Below are positions 34,634 through 43,857 of a stretch of 64,000 bases of DNA, piece after piece (position 1 is the stretch's first letter; the number at the start of each line of letters is the position of its first letter). The notes under the pieces were generated by a model that made no database searches, was not told the DNA's origin, and was given only the letters and a program-made list of their open reading frames with translations. The DNA is taken from positions 1,550,001 to 1,614,000 of the forward strand of contig OZ252012.1 in the NCBI GenBank assembly GCA_965247395.1, given 5' to 3'. Position numbers and translations under genes: made by a program. Source of the stretch: CAYRJD01 sp965247395 (GTDB taxonomy: Bacteria; Actinomycetota; Acidimicrobiia; Acidimicrobiales; Poriferisodalaceae).

Positions 34634-37090
34634 CTAGTTTTCGCTAGTTGTAACTACGCCAACGATCACCGAAATCACCTGAGAATCTGCATAAACTGGT
34701 GTGCCAGCAACGGGGTCGAGCTCTACCACCCGTCCAATGTTGAAGCTGGTGGCAGGCACCCCCCGCTCCGCTAACACAGTCCTAAAGCCAAGATCTCTCA
34801 GCTTGGCTACAACTTCGGAAGGATTGGTAGTGCCCAGCGAACTAAGGCTGGGGACTACTGCGTTGCTTGATTCAAAGCCGATCAGCACCAACACCTCTGA
34901 GCCGGTTAGCAAGATCGACCCGGGTACGGGATTTAAACCGATCACCCGATGCGGTTGTCCGGCTGCTTGTCCGTCGCTGGCGGTGTGTATGCGCGCAACA
35001 AAGCCAAGCGCTTGCAACGCAGCCACAACCTGTTGCGGGTCCTCAGCACCACCGAGTGCTTCGATGGTCGGCACGACCAGTTCTTCTGGCCCGTCCGACA
35101 GCAGAAGCGTTACCACGCTGCCGCGCGACAAACCTGTGCCCGCGACAGGGTCAGTGCTGATTACCGAATCCACTGGCACCAGCGTTGAAGGGGCACGCTC
35201 AACTCGTTCCACCAAACCGGCCCTGGCTAGCGTTACACGTGCGTCGTCAAAGGTTTGCCCTTCAACGGGTGGTACCGCTACTTCGCCGCGCCCTGTTGAA
35301 ACGGTCAACGTGATGATGGTGCCCTGTGGACGTTCTTGGGTGCTTGGAACGCTTTGTTCGATCACGACCCCGGCGGCAGTTGCGTCGTTGCGAATGTCAA
35401 TACGGTCAACGGTGAATCCGGCTGCTACAAGTATCTGCTCTGCCTCTATAAAAACCCGGTTCGCAACCTCTGGCACCCGCACGGTGTTAAGCCCCTCAGA
35501 CACATACAACGCAATTGGGTTGGCCGCAGTTTCGGTCGGGCTAATCAGCACGCCAGATCGCGGGTCTTGCTGAAATACAAGGTTTCTTTCGGTGTCGTCG
35601 CGATCTTCGAAGTTGATAACTATGTATTCAAAGCCCTGCTCGCGTAGTAAGGCTTCAGCCTCTTCCCAATTCATCCCAACCAGCCCCGGCACTCGTAACT
35701 GCTCAACTGTGGTGACTTCTACGGCTGGGTCATCGCCCGAGGTGATTGAGTTGACTAGTAAAAACACCAGCCCGGCAATAACGATCAGCATCACCACCAG
35801 GACGGCGATCCAGATCGGTGTGCGATCGGGCGCCTGAATCGTCTGTAGTTCCGGAATGTCTCCAATGTTGTTGCCGTTGGAGAAGTCGCTGTCACCGCCA
35901 GTCGTGGCGCCACCGCTAAGGGTGTCTCCGGTATGGCCAGCCACTGCGCCGGGGTCGTGCACGGTTGTTGCTCCGCCGGGTGCAACCGAGCCGCCAACCG
36001 CAGTTGGGTTAGAACTGGCACCTGAGCTTGCCCCAGCACCGGAGCCAGCACCTGAACCTGCAAAGCCACGTTGAGCGTTAGCCGGGGCCTGTTGTTCGTG
36101 GCTGTTGTTAGCCGTTTCAACTGCGCTGCGCGACCCTGTTTGCGCTCCTGGCGTTTGTGATGAACCTTGTGCGGCGGATGTCACCGGTGGTGACATTGCG
36201 GAAATGCTGGCGGCATCTGAGCCAACTCCGCGCGCCGCTTGCGCGATAGGAGCTCCAAGGCCAGAGCGAAACGCCTGCAGATCGCTGAGTATGTCTTCGG
36301 CGGTGGCGTAACGATTTGCCGGGTCCTTTTGCAAGCCATGCAAACAAATGGCTTCTAGCGCGGCAGGAATGTCGTTGTTGAAATGACGCGGCGGCAGCGG
36401 TTCTTCGGTGACGTGCTTGTATGCGATGGCGACCGCATTGTCACCTGTAAACGGCGGGCCCGCGGTGAGCATTTCGTACAACACCACCGCTAGTGAGTAG
36501 ATGTCGCTTCGTTGGTCGGCTTCGTAACCCCGGGATTGTTCGGGTGACAAATAGGTAGCCGTGCCCATCACCGACCCAGTCTGAGTGAGATCAGGGTTGC
36601 GACCGGTCAGTGCGCGGGCAATGCCGAAGTCGGCCACCTTCACGCGGCCTTCGGTGGTGATTAAGACATTGCCAGGCTTGACGTCTCGGTGGATCATCTC
36701 GTTGGAGTGAGCAAACGCCAGTGATGCCGCGATGTCCATAGCGATATCGGCGGCTCGATTTGGGTCTAACGGCCCTTCGCTGCGAATGACTTCGGCCAGA
36801 TTCTGACCGTTGGCATATTCCATAACGATGTACTGCGTGCCGTCTTGCTCTCCCCAGTCGTAAACACTGACCACGTTTGTATGGCTGAGGGCCGCCGCGG
36901 CGCGTGCTTCTCGCCGGAAGCGCTCAAGAAAAGAATCGTCGGTGGCGAACTCTCGAAAGAGCACTTTCACGGCTATTGGTCGGTCTAATACCCGGTCTCG
37001 TCCCAGAAAAACTTCGGACATACCTCCACGTGCCAACCGGTTGTGCAGTTCGTAACGACCTCCAAATATTGGTCGATCGGAGTCGGTCAT
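34634..37090 (-). CDS. pknB: Ser/Thr protein kinase with PASTA repeats (PknB type)
   Basis: 818 residues. Kinase domain about 10-275: GGMSEVFLGRD glycine loop, Lys42, HRD (134-136) in IHRDVKPGNVLI, DFG at 154-156, and GTATYLSPEQ activation segment. A long low-complexity linker of Gly/Ala/Ser/Thr (about 285-425) leads to one membrane segment (IWIAVLVVMLIVIAGLVFLLV). The outside part has five PASTA-type repeats by my reading, one more than mycobacterial PknB. PASTA domains sense muropeptides and the kinase adjusts cell-wall growth and division. Upstream are pstP and fhaB; crgA lies downstream. Confidence 0.95.
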   Translation of the reverse strand: MTDSDRPIFGGRYELHNRLARGGMSEVFLGRDRVLDRPIAVKVLFREFATDDSFLERFRREARAAAALSHTNVVSVYDWGEQDGTQYIVMEYANGQNLAEVIRSEGPLDPNRAADIAMDIAASLAFAHSNEMIHRDVKPGNVLITTEGRVKVADFGIARALTGRNPDLTQTGSVMGTATYLSPEQSRGYEADQRSDIYSLAVVLYEMLTAGPPFTGDNAVAIAYKHVTEEPLPPRHFNNDIPAALEAICLHGLQKDPANRYATAEDILSDLQAFRSGLGAPIAQAARGVGSDAASISAMSPPVTSAAQGSSQTPGAQTGSRSAVETANNSHEQQAPANAQRGFAGSGAGSGAGASSGASSNPTAVGGSVAPGGATTVHDPGAVAGHTGDTLSGGATTGGDSDFSNGNNIGDIPELQTIQAPDRTPIWIAVLVVMLIVIAGLVFLLVNSITSGDDPAVEVTTVEQLRVPGLVGMNWEEAEALLREQGFEYIVINFEDRDDTERNLVFQQDPRSGVLISPTETAANPIALYVSEGLNTVRVPEVANRVFIEAEQILVAAGFTVDRIDIRNDATAAGVVIEQSVPSTQERPQGTIITLTVSTGRGEVAVPPVEGQTFDDARVTLARAGLVERVERAPSTLVPVDSVISTDPVAGTGLSRGSVVTLLLSDGPEELVVPTIEALGGAEDPQQVVAALQALGFVARIHTASDGQAAGQPHRVIGLNPVPGSILLTGSEVLVLIGFESSNAVVPSLSSLGTTNPSEVVAKLRDLGFRTVLAERGVPATSFNIGRVVELDPVAGTPVYADSQVISVIVGVVTTSEN

Positions 37091-37217
37091 GGCTGGGCTT
37101 TTATGGCTTGACGAGGTGTCATTATCACTGGCATAAATTCTGTGCGGCGAGACTCACAACCAGCAAGGCCATACAGCGCAAAAGGTACCGATTTATGAGC
37201 TTGCATTGGTGGCGGGC

Positions 37218-38072
37218 TTACGGCTCTCGCGATTGAAACCAGCGACGTCTTTTCTCGGGTTCGTCCGGTATCTGCTCGGTGGTATCGCTGCTCACAGAGT
37301 TACTGGTTGAATCGGTGTCTGGGAATTTCTCAAACGAGATATCCACCACCAACGCAGTGGAGTTGTCGTTTCCGCCATAGTCGTTAGCGGCTTGCACTAA
37401 GGCACCTGCGGCGCCAGTTACGGAAGGGTGCGAAGACAAAATGGTAGAGATTTCGTCTTTGGGCAGCTCATTGGTGATTCCATCACTGCACAACAAATAA
37501 CGGTCGCCAGCGTTCATGTTGAACAGCCAGTTATCCACCGACACCGTTGGTCCTACACCGATGGCTCGGGTCAGCGTGTGTCGTTGTTCGTGAACGGCAG
37601 CCTCGGCTTCGCTAATAATCCCATACCGCAGCAGTTCCGCTACCCGATTGTGATCAAACGTGAGTTGCTCAAGCGTTCCGTTTTGCTGGCGATAAGCCCT
37701 CGAGTCGCCGACGTTGACAAGCCCGATCTGGTGACCGACTTCGGTTTTGATCACTGCTATCGCGCACAACGTTGTGCCCATGCCTTGCAGTTCGGTTTGC
37801 TCAATTGATCGAGTGTGCACGATCTCATTGGCGTGCACTACCGCCTCCACCAAGTCGTCCTTTGTGCTGGGTTTGCGAGACACCATGGCGCGTACCGCCA
37901 GATTTGATGCCACCTCACCACCCGTCGCGCCTCCTAGTCCATCGGCCACCACAAACAAGGCCATGTCGGCATACATGGAGTCTTGGTTTTGCGATCTAAC
38001 AAGACCCACATCGGTTGCACCCGCCCAGGAGAGGCGAATCTCGCGCTTTGTTGAGCGCTCGGGTTCATTCAC
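37218..38072 (-). CDS. pstP: PP2C-family Ser/Thr phosphatase (PstP type)
   Basis: 284 residues. Conserved acidic metal ligands are in GLVRSQNQDSMYAD and VVADGLGGATGGEVAS, then LVNVGDSRAYR, LTRAIGVGPTVSVD, CSDGITNELP and NDYGGNDNSTALVVDI. It would remove phosphates placed by the neighbouring kinase. Unlike mycobacterial PstP there is no membrane segment or external domain; the acidic tail is only about 35 residues. Its start overlaps the fhaB stop by 4 bases. Confidence 0.93.
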   Translation of the reverse strand: MNEPERSTKREIRLSWAGATDVGLVRSQNQDSMYADMALFVVADGLGGATGGEVASNLAVRAMVSRKPSTKDDLVEAVVHANEIVHTRSIEQTELQGMGTTLCAIAVIKTEVGHQIGLVNVGDSRAYRQQNGTLEQLTFDHNRVAELLRYGIISEAEAAVHEQRHTLTRAIGVGPTVSVDNWLFNMNAGDRYLLCSDGITNELPKDEISTILSSHPSVTGAAGALVQAANDYGGNDNSTALVVDISFEKFPDTDSTSNSVSSDTTEQIPDEPEKRRRWFQSREP

Positions 38073-38437
38073 GGTTTCACTTCAAACACGGTGGTGCCGA
38101 CCTGAATTTGATCACCGGTGTGCACGACGATGGCGGTCCGAATCAGCTGGCGATTTACGTAAGTGCCGTTGCTTGAACCTAAGTCTTCCAGCAGGTGTTG
38201 ATCACCACGAACAAATAGGCGTGCATGCTGCTGAGAGCAGTAGCCGTCGTCCAGCACCACATCGCATTCAAAACTACGACCGATAACTAGCTGCTCGGCC
38301 AGAGTATGACTACGTCCCTGATCGGCCTGTGGGGTGCAGACCACGATTGATTTAGGAACCGCAGGCGAAGCGGGAGCTTTGCGGGCTTTTCTCAGGTTGT
38401 CTAGCCAGCTCCCTAGGCGTGTTCGTAGCGCAGTCAT
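38069..38437 (-). CDS. fhaB: FHA domain protein (FhaB/FipA type)
   Basis: 122 residues. A short basic N-terminus precedes one FHA domain: LVIGRSFECDVVLDDGYCSQQHARLF, then LEDLGSSNGTYVNRQLI, containing the Gly-Arg-Ser, Ser-x-x-His and Ser-Asn-Gly-Thr phosphothreonine-binding positions. FhaB proteins are read and phosphorylated by PknA/PknB and act at the septum. The N-terminus is shorter than in mycobacterial FhaB (about 155). It is the first gene of the fhaB-pstP-pknB operon; rodA and pbpA, present in many relatives, are missing here. Confidence 0.88.
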   Translation of the reverse strand: MTALRTRLGSWLDNLRKARKAPASPAVPKSIVVCTPQADQGRSHTLAEQLVIGRSFECDVVLDDGYCSQQHARLFVRGDQHLLEDLGSSNGTYVNRQLIRTAIVVHTGDQIQVGTTVFEVKP

Positions 38438-38554
38438 TCAAACAGTAATTGGCCTTTGCCCAGCTTATTCTTTGGGTTTGGCCAGTCCTAGACGCTGATT
38501 GTAAAGAGCGCAGGCTAGCTGGGCCTGTCGCAGCATCGGTAGCCTCTCCAACGC

Positions 38555-38638
38555 GCGCGAGTGGCGGAATTGGCAGACGCGCAGGCTTCAGGTGCCTGTG
38601 CCCGTAAGGGTGTGAGGGTTCAAATCCCTCCTCGCGCA
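38555..38638 (+). tRNA. tRNA-Leu (CAG anticodon)
   Basis: 84-nt class II tRNA. Acceptor GCGCGAG/CTCGCGC, discriminator A. The anticodon stem CAGGC/GCCTG closes the loop TTCAGGT, with CAG at 38589-38591. A long variable arm (TGCCCGTAAGGGTG) confirms leucine type. CCA not encoded. Confidence 0.97.
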
Positions 38639-38690
38639 CACTTTCGTGCTGGAAAGCACGCTTTGTTGCGCGGGCACCGCGCCAGAGCAG

Positions 38691-39275
38691 TTAGCAGCAG
38701 TCGGTGCTGTTGCAGTTCTGCTCAAGGTCAAGCAAGAACTGCTTGGTCTTGAGTCCTCCGGCTCCGCTGTAGCCGGTGAGTGCGGCATTACTACCGATCA
38801 CTCGGTGACAAGGCAACACGATCGGAACTGGGTTGCGGCCATTGGCGTTTCCGATCGCTCGCACGGCCTTAGGGCGACCAATGCGGCGAGCTTGTTCGCC
38901 GTAGCTGGCTGTCTTTCCGCCGGGAATGGTTGCCAGTGCTCGCCATGCTTGCTGCTGAAATTCTGTGCCTCGTAGGTCTAGCGGCAAGTCAAAGTCGCAA
39001 CGACGAGAGCCGAAATATTCTGCAAACTGTTGAATGGTTGCGGCGATTATCGGGTGACTAGGCGAACTTTCTATGTCTTTGACAAGCGGCAATCCCGCCA
39101 CGTTTGGTTCTTCTCCTTCCCAAGAGACCACGCGCAGTCCGGTGTCGGTGGACACGAGAGTCAGCTCACCCAGCGGACTGGGACAGGTTGCGCGGTAATG
39201 CTTGTCGGTGCTAGCTGCAAAGGTGCTAGCTGCAAAGTTGCTAGCTGCAGAATTTGTAGCGGTAGAAGTAGTCAT
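38691..39275 (-). CDS. ogt: methylated-DNA--protein-cysteine methyltransferase
   Basis: 194 residues. C-terminal DNA-binding/active domain has FQQQAWRALATIPGGKTASYGEQARRIG, NGRNPVPIVLPCHRVIG with acceptor Cys156, then GYSGAGGLKTKQFLLDLE. It removes alkyl groups from O6-alkylguanine by irreversible transfer to the cysteine. The first about 24 residues are an Ala/Ser/Thr/Asn low-complexity extension encoded by a short repeat (gctagctgcaaag), absent from typical Ogt. The start overlaps the stop of the upstream Ada-AlkA gene (ATGA), so the two are coupled. Confidence 0.93.
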   Translation of the reverse strand: MTTSTATNSAASNFAASTFAASTDKHYRATCPSPLGELTLVSTDTGLRVVSWEGEEPNVAGLPLVKDIESSPSHPIIAATIQQFAEYFGSRRCDFDLPLDLRGTEFQQQAWRALATIPGGKTASYGEQARRIGRPKAVRAIGNANGRNPVPIVLPCHRVIGSNAALTGYSGAGGLKTKQFLLDLEQNCNSTDCC

Positions 39276-40786
39276 GATTTGCTCCTTGTTGTTTGAATTG
39301 TTTGATTACTTGTTCGAGGTGATTGGTTCTTAGCGATTTTCGGCTTAGGCCTGCTAGCCGCGCTCCAGATGTATTGAGCAGCCCATGATCGATATGGCCG
39401 CCAGGCCGCTGTGACGCTGGCCTCGTTGTTTGTTCTGGCCTTAACAGAGCCAGTTGCGCCGCTAACCAGGCCGAGCTCTTCTAGTCCTTTCAAAAGTCCT
39501 AGATCTCCTGGCGGCCAAGCGTCATCTCGTCGCAGAGCGCGCATAGAAATCAGTTGCGCCGTCCACGGTCCGATGCCCGGCATGGCGCACCATTGCTCGG
39601 TCACTTCTTCCAGGCTCGCGACGCTTAGCAGATCAAGTTCGCCGGTTGCGATGGCGTCGGCCACTGCCAGCAACGTGGAGATACGACGTTTTGTCAGACC
39701 TAACCCTGTGAGCGACGAGCGCGCAACTTCGGCCGCATCTGGGAAAACGTGTGTAATGCCTTCGAAGCCGCTGTCAAACGAATCACCCACCGCTGCTGCA
39801 ATGCGTCCGGTAATCGTGGAGGCGCCTGCAACTGAGATTTGTTGACCCACGATGATGCGGACAACCGTTTCAAATCGATCCCAATTGCGCGGCACACGCA
39901 AGCCAGGTTGTTTGCGAACCAGCGGTGCCAAGTGCTGGGCAGATTTGAGCAGGCGAGCTGCTTGGCGGGGGTCTTCGTCGGTGGCGAACAGCGTTCGGCA
40001 GCGTTGGACATCATCAATCACACAGTTGTACGAAGAAAGATGCAGTGTGAGTGCGAGATGTTGACCGTCTTTGGCGTCGGTCACCTCAATCACGCCAGGC
40101 TCACCGCACACGTTGATCGAGCGGCGATAGGTGTCAGCGGTGACGACCTCGACTCCAGCCGTTGCACGAGGGCGTAAGTGACCCAGCACCTGAGCGAAGT
40201 TGTATGGCGACACATAGGGCACCAACAGTCGTAGCCCTTCGCTAGGCTCTGCAGGAAGTTGTTCACCTTTGCGTCGCTTGGCACGTAACTGGGTAGGGGT
40301 GAAGCCGAACACGTCGGTAATGACTCGATAAAACTGCCGCTGACTGCCGAAACCGGCCGCAGTCGCAATGTTGATGAAATTCAAATCAGTGTCGTCAATG
40401 AGTTGACGAGCAAACCGCGCACGACGTGAACGAGCCAAGTAATCCGGTGTCGCACCGATGTGAAGATCAAACAGGCGGCGCAACTGACGAGCGCTGTAGC
40501 CAACCTCCGCGGCAAGCTCAGCCTCGGTGCGGTAGTCGAGATAGCCATCGGTGATTAGTGCCAACGCAGCCTCTACCGGCTGAGAGCCGGCTGGGTCTAC
40601 CCACGTCCCAGCTCGGCGATAAGGCCGGCATCGCAAGCAGGCTCGATAACCGGCGGCCTCCGCGGCAACGGCGGAGCTGTAGCGAGAAGTGTTTTCGGGG
40701 TTGGGCTTAGCCGGGCAACTCGCCTGGCAATAGATGCCGGTTGTGCGTACGGCGTTCACGCTTGGGGCTTGAACGGTCGATGCCAT
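39272..40786 (-). CDS. alkA: Ada-AlkA fusion: methyl-phosphotriester sensor, AraC regulator and 3-methyladenine glycosylase
   Basis: 504 residues in the order: Ada zinc/methyl-acceptor domain with four cysteines (GIYCQASCPA...ACLRCRP), AraC-type double helix-turn-helix (LAAEVGYSARQLRRLF and IATAAGFGSQRQFYRVITDVFGFTPTQLRAKR), AlkA N-terminal domain, and HhH-GPD glycosylase (IIVGQQISVAGASTITGRI... TEQWCAMPGIGPWTAQLISMR with downstream Asp in RDDAWPPGDLGL). It joins damage sensing, transcriptional activation and base excision in one chain, as in mycobacterial AlkA. Together with Ogt this is a complete adaptive-response operon and likely self-regulated. Confidence 0.93.
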   Translation of the reverse strand: MASTVQAPSVNAVRTTGIYCQASCPAKPNPENTSRYSSAVAAEAAGYRACLRCRPYRRAGTWVDPAGSQPVEAALALITDGYLDYRTEAELAAEVGYSARQLRRLFDLHIGATPDYLARSRRARFARQLIDDTDLNFINIATAAGFGSQRQFYRVITDVFGFTPTQLRAKRRKGEQLPAEPSEGLRLLVPYVSPYNFAQVLGHLRPRATAGVEVVTADTYRRSINVCGEPGVIEVTDAKDGQHLALTLHLSSYNCVIDDVQRCRTLFATDEDPRQAARLLKSAQHLAPLVRKQPGLRVPRNWDRFETVVRIIVGQQISVAGASTITGRIAAAVGDSFDSGFEGITHVFPDAAEVARSSLTGLGLTKRRISTLLAVADAIATGELDLLSVASLEEVTEQWCAMPGIGPWTAQLISMRALRRDDAWPPGDLGLLKGLEELGLVSGATGSVKARTNNEASVTAAWRPYRSWAAQYIWSAASRPKPKIAKNQSPRTSNQTIQTTRSKS

Positions 40787-40903
40787 ACAGAGAAGTATGG
40801 CAGGTCATTTGCTCAAACCTCAGCCGTATTCGGACATTCCTAAGACAGATTCGGACACAATAATTTCATGCTAAAACTCGGGTGGGGGGCTGGGGGGTAG
40901 TGG

Positions 40904-42073
40904 TTAGCGAAAGGCAGGAATTCCTGTGATTTCTTGCCCCAAGATAAGTCCATGAATTTCCTCAGTGCCCTCATAGGTCATCACCGATTCCATGTTGACG
41001 GCATGACGCATTGGTGAATACTCCGTGCTCACTCCGTTGGCTCCCATCATCGAGCGAGCCTGACGAGCAACGTCTATCGCAACCCGGCAGTTGTGTCGCT
41101 TGGCCATCGAGATTTGATGTGGTTGCAACTCGTGTGCCTCCTTTAGCTGACCTAGCCGCACCGCTTGCAGGTTGGCATTGGTCATAGAGGTCAGCATGTC
41201 TGCAAATTTGATCTGATTCAGTTGAAAACCGGCTAGAGCTTTGCCGAACTGCGGGCGATCAAGTTGATAGTCGAGTGCTTCGGAGTAGCACGAGCGAGCC
41301 ACGCCGACCGCTCCGAAGGCAATACCAAAGCGCGCTTCGCTGAGACAGCTCAGCGGCGCGCCGATGCTGTGAGCCTTAGGCAGCCGCATGGCTTCGGGCA
41401 CTTCAACATCGTCCATATAGAACTCACCAGTTACAGAGGCACGCAGCGACAGCTTGTTTTGAATCTTGCGAACCTCCATGCCTGGAGAATCGGTTGGCAC
41501 CAAGAAACCGCGGAAGCCCTCGTCTGTGTTGGCCCACACGATCGCAAGATGAGCGATGCCGGCATTGGTGATCCAGCGCTTGGATCCGTTAAGCACCCAG
41601 GAGTCGCCTTTTTGGATGGCGCGAGTAGCCATGGCAGACGGGTCAGATCCATGATCGGGTTCGGTCAGACCGAAACAGCCGATCACCTCACCAGCGGCCA
41701 TTTGTGGCAGCCACTGTTCCTTTTGCTCTTCGGAGCCGTATTTCCAGATGGGAAACATGCAAAGCGACCCCTGCACTGAGACGAAGCTGCGCAGCCCACT
41801 GTCGCCAGCTTCCAGCTCGCGACATGCAATGCCGTAAGCCGTGGCAGACGCACCAGCGCAGCCATAGCCGTCAAGGTGCATGCCGAGCAGACCCATGGAG
41901 GCGATTGGTGGAATGAGATCCATAGGGAAGGTGCCGGCTTCGAAGTGTTCGGCCACAACGGGTGCGAAATCGTTTGCGACAAATTTACCGACCGTGTCGC
42001 GGATCATTAACTCTTCTTCACCCAGCTGTTCGTCAAGGTTGTAGAAATCTGTCAGGTCAGATGGCTTGCTCAT
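40904..42073 (-). CDS. glutaryl-CoA dehydrogenase-like acyl-CoA dehydrogenase
   Basis: 389 residues. The segments FVSVQGSLCMFPIWKYGSEEQK, GCFGLTEPDHGSDPSAMATRA, WVLNGSKRWITNAGIAHLAIVWA, QNKLSLRASVTGEFYMDDVEVPE, ARFGIAFGAVGVARSCYSEAL and MTYEGTEEIHGLILGQEITGIPAF agree with glutaryl-CoA dehydrogenase along the whole length. This enzyme oxidises and decarboxylates glutaryl-CoA to crotonyl-CoA in lysine/tryptophan and aromatic degradation. The catalytic Glu is in YEGTEEIH. Crotonyl-CoA made here could feed the Ccr encoded at 58658. Promoter shared with the divergent MBL gene. Confidence 0.88.
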   Translation of the reverse strand: MSKPSDLTDFYNLDEQLGEEELMIRDTVGKFVANDFAPVVAEHFEAGTFPMDLIPPIASMGLLGMHLDGYGCAGASATAYGIACRELEAGDSGLRSFVSVQGSLCMFPIWKYGSEEQKEQWLPQMAAGEVIGCFGLTEPDHGSDPSAMATRAIQKGDSWVLNGSKRWITNAGIAHLAIVWANTDEGFRGFLVPTDSPGMEVRKIQNKLSLRASVTGEFYMDDVEVPEAMRLPKAHSIGAPLSCLSEARFGIAFGAVGVARSCYSEALDYQLDRPQFGKALAGFQLNQIKFADMLTSMTNANLQAVRLGQLKEAHELQPHQISMAKRHNCRVAIDVARQARSMMGANGVSTEYSPMRHAVNMESVMTYEGTEEIHGLILGQEITGIPAFR

Positions 42074-42142
42074 GGTTTCAAGTATGACCGGAACGCAATC
42101 AGTTCTTATACGCAGTTTTTGATAGGGCGTAACCTGCGAAGA

Positions 42143-42874
42143 ATGTCAGGCCAAACCGCTTCCGCACGGCTGTATTTCCGTCAGCTCCTATCGGGCCGAG
42201 ATTTTGCTGTGCATGATCAGATGGCAACGCAGATGGTCAACTTCAGCTATCTCATTGGTGATCGTGCGACCGGTGAAGCGGTGGTGGTCGACCCGGCCTA
42301 TGACGTAGCCGAACTAGTTGAGATTGCAGCAGTTGACGGCATGAAGCTGACGGGAGTGCTAGCGACGCACTATCACGCCGATCACGTGGGTGGAGACATG
42401 ATGGGTCACCAGATTGAGGGCATCGCAGAGCTGTTGGAGTTCGCCGGATTGAAGATTCACCTGCAAAAACCTGAGGCCGAGTTCGTGCTTAAGACCACAA
42501 CGGTTTCGGCTAGCGACCTAGCGCTACACGACCCAGGCGACACGTTGATGGTGGGAGAAATTCCGATTGAGCTAATTCACACGCCTGGGCATACACCGGG
42601 TAGTCAATGCTTCTTGGTGAACGACGCCGTTTTGGTAGCTGGTGACACCTTGTTCTTGGAGGGCTGCGGCCGCACAGATCTGCCTGGTAGCAATCCGGCC
42701 GACATGTATCGCACCTTGCATCACACGCTGGCTCGGCTGCCAGACAAAACGATGCTGTTCCCCGGGCATCGGTATTCGTTTCATTCTTCTTCCACGCTGG
42801 AGATAACGCGAGCAAACAACTTTGTCTTCAAGCCTGAATCTGAGGCTCAGTGGTTGATGATGTTCGCGCAATAA
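42143..42874 (+). CDS. metallo-beta-lactamase fold hydrolase, persulfide dioxygenase-like
   Basis: 243 residues from ATG at 42143 (a TTG at 42119 is the alternative). THYHADHVGGD is the metal-binding signature; further ligands lie in IHTPGHTPGSQCF, AGDTLFLEGCGRTDLPGS and FPGHRYS. The GCGRTD...D pattern and direct linkage to a rhodanese point to an ETHE1-like sulfur (persulfide) dioxygenase rather than glyoxalase II. In an actinomycete the thiol is likely mycothiol or another low-molecular thiol (inference). The sulfurtransferase starts 50 bases downstream in the same direction. Confidence 0.82.
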   Translation: MSGQTASARLYFRQLLSGRDFAVHDQMATQMVNFSYLIGDRATGEAVVVDPAYDVAELVEIAAVDGMKLTGVLATHYHADHVGGDMMGHQIEGIAELLEFAGLKIHLQKPEAEFVLKTTTVSASDLALHDPGDTLMVGEIPIELIHTPGHTPGSQCFLVNDAVLVAGDTLFLEGCGRTDLPGSNPADMYRTLHHTLARLPDKTMLFPGHRYSFHSSSTLEITRANNFVFKPESEAQWLMMFAQ

Positions 42875-42924
42875 CACAAGCAGCACAAGCAATAACACGA
42901 GCAGTAACACGACAGGAAATCCCA

Positions 42925-43821
42925 ATGAACCAAACCCAGGCACCGGCAAATACGATTTCGAAAAATTCGCTGCCACCGATTATTTCACCCGAGCAAGCCG
43001 CGGCCGGTAGCGATGCTGGCAACGATTACGTCTGGTGTGATGTGCGCTGGTATCTGGACGGACGCAGCGGCTACGACGCCTATCTGACGGAGCACATAGA
43101 TGGAGCCATCTTCGTCGATCTAGATGAGCATCTAGCCGACCCGCCCAGCAAGCAGCAGGGCAGACACCCGCTGCCGACTGCGAAAAAATTCGCGCAGACA
43201 CTGGGGGAGCTAGGTATCTCCGAGCACGATTTGATCGTTGCTTATGACGATGCAAGCGGCGTGTCGGCAGGACGGTGTGTGTGGATGCTGCGAACGCTGG
43301 GTTACCAGGCCGCATTGCTTGACGGGGGCTTACAGGCCTGGCCCGGTGAGCTGTCGAGTTCGCCAACCAAGCGCCCACCAACCGAGGTGCCAGTGCGCGA
43401 GTGGCCTTCAGACCTGCTGGCCGATGCGGATTACACCGCCGCTCAAGCGCATTCGGTGGTGCTTGCTGACGCTCGTCCGCTTGAGCGTTTTCGTGGAGAG
43501 GTTGAGCCGATGGACGCTCGGCCCGGGCACATTCCCGGCGCAGTGAATCTGGCGTGGGACGGAAATCTTGACAGTGAAGGGCGTTTCCTAAGTTCTGAGG
43601 AGTTACGGCAACGCTTTGAGAGTGTGGGCATCAGCTCTGCTACCAGCTCCACCGAAGACGCTCCGATTATGTATTGCGGCTCGGGGGTAAGCGCCTGTCA
43701 CAACCTGCTAGCACTCGAGCACGCGGGATTGAATGTGGGCGCCAGGTTGTACCCAGGGTCTTGGTCTCAGTGGAGCGCCCAGCCCGATCGCCCGGCTGAA
43801 CAAGGTGACCCAAGCACCTAG
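42925..43821 (+). CDS. thiosulfate/3-mercaptopyruvate sulfurtransferase (rhodanese)
   Basis: 298 residues from ATG at 42925, which has AGGAAA seven bases upstream. Two rhodanese domains: the inactive N-terminal one (YVWCDVRWYLDGRSGYDAY, HIDGAIFVDLDEHLADP) and a catalytic C-terminal one (VLADARPLERFRG, GHIPGAVNLAWDGNL, MYCGSGVSACHNLLAL). The active-site loop CGSGVSA, similar to CGTGVTA, fits SseA-like enzymes. It would move sulfane sulfur between thiosulfate, persulfide or mercaptopyruvate and cyanide or thiols, working with the upstream dioxygenase. Confidence 0.9.
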   Translation: MNQTQAPANTISKNSLPPIISPEQAAAGSDAGNDYVWCDVRWYLDGRSGYDAYLTEHIDGAIFVDLDEHLADPPSKQQGRHPLPTAKKFAQTLGELGISEHDLIVAYDDASGVSAGRCVWMLRTLGYQAALLDGGLQAWPGELSSSPTKRPPTEVPVREWPSDLLADADYTAAQAHSVVLADARPLERFRGEVEPMDARPGHIPGAVNLAWDGNLDSEGRFLSSEELRQRFESVGISSATSSTEDAPIMYCGSGVSACHNLLALEHAGLNVGARLYPGSWSQWSAQPDRPAEQGDPST

Positions 43822-43857
43822 GCGAAAGAGCCCTGTAAATACCTAGGTGATCAACTA

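Noticed and set aside
40882..40900. G6-CT-G6 run near the stop of the glutaryl-CoA dehydrogenase gene as a phase switch
   Set aside because: It lies after the stop codon and far from any start, so no frame or promoter effect can be argued.
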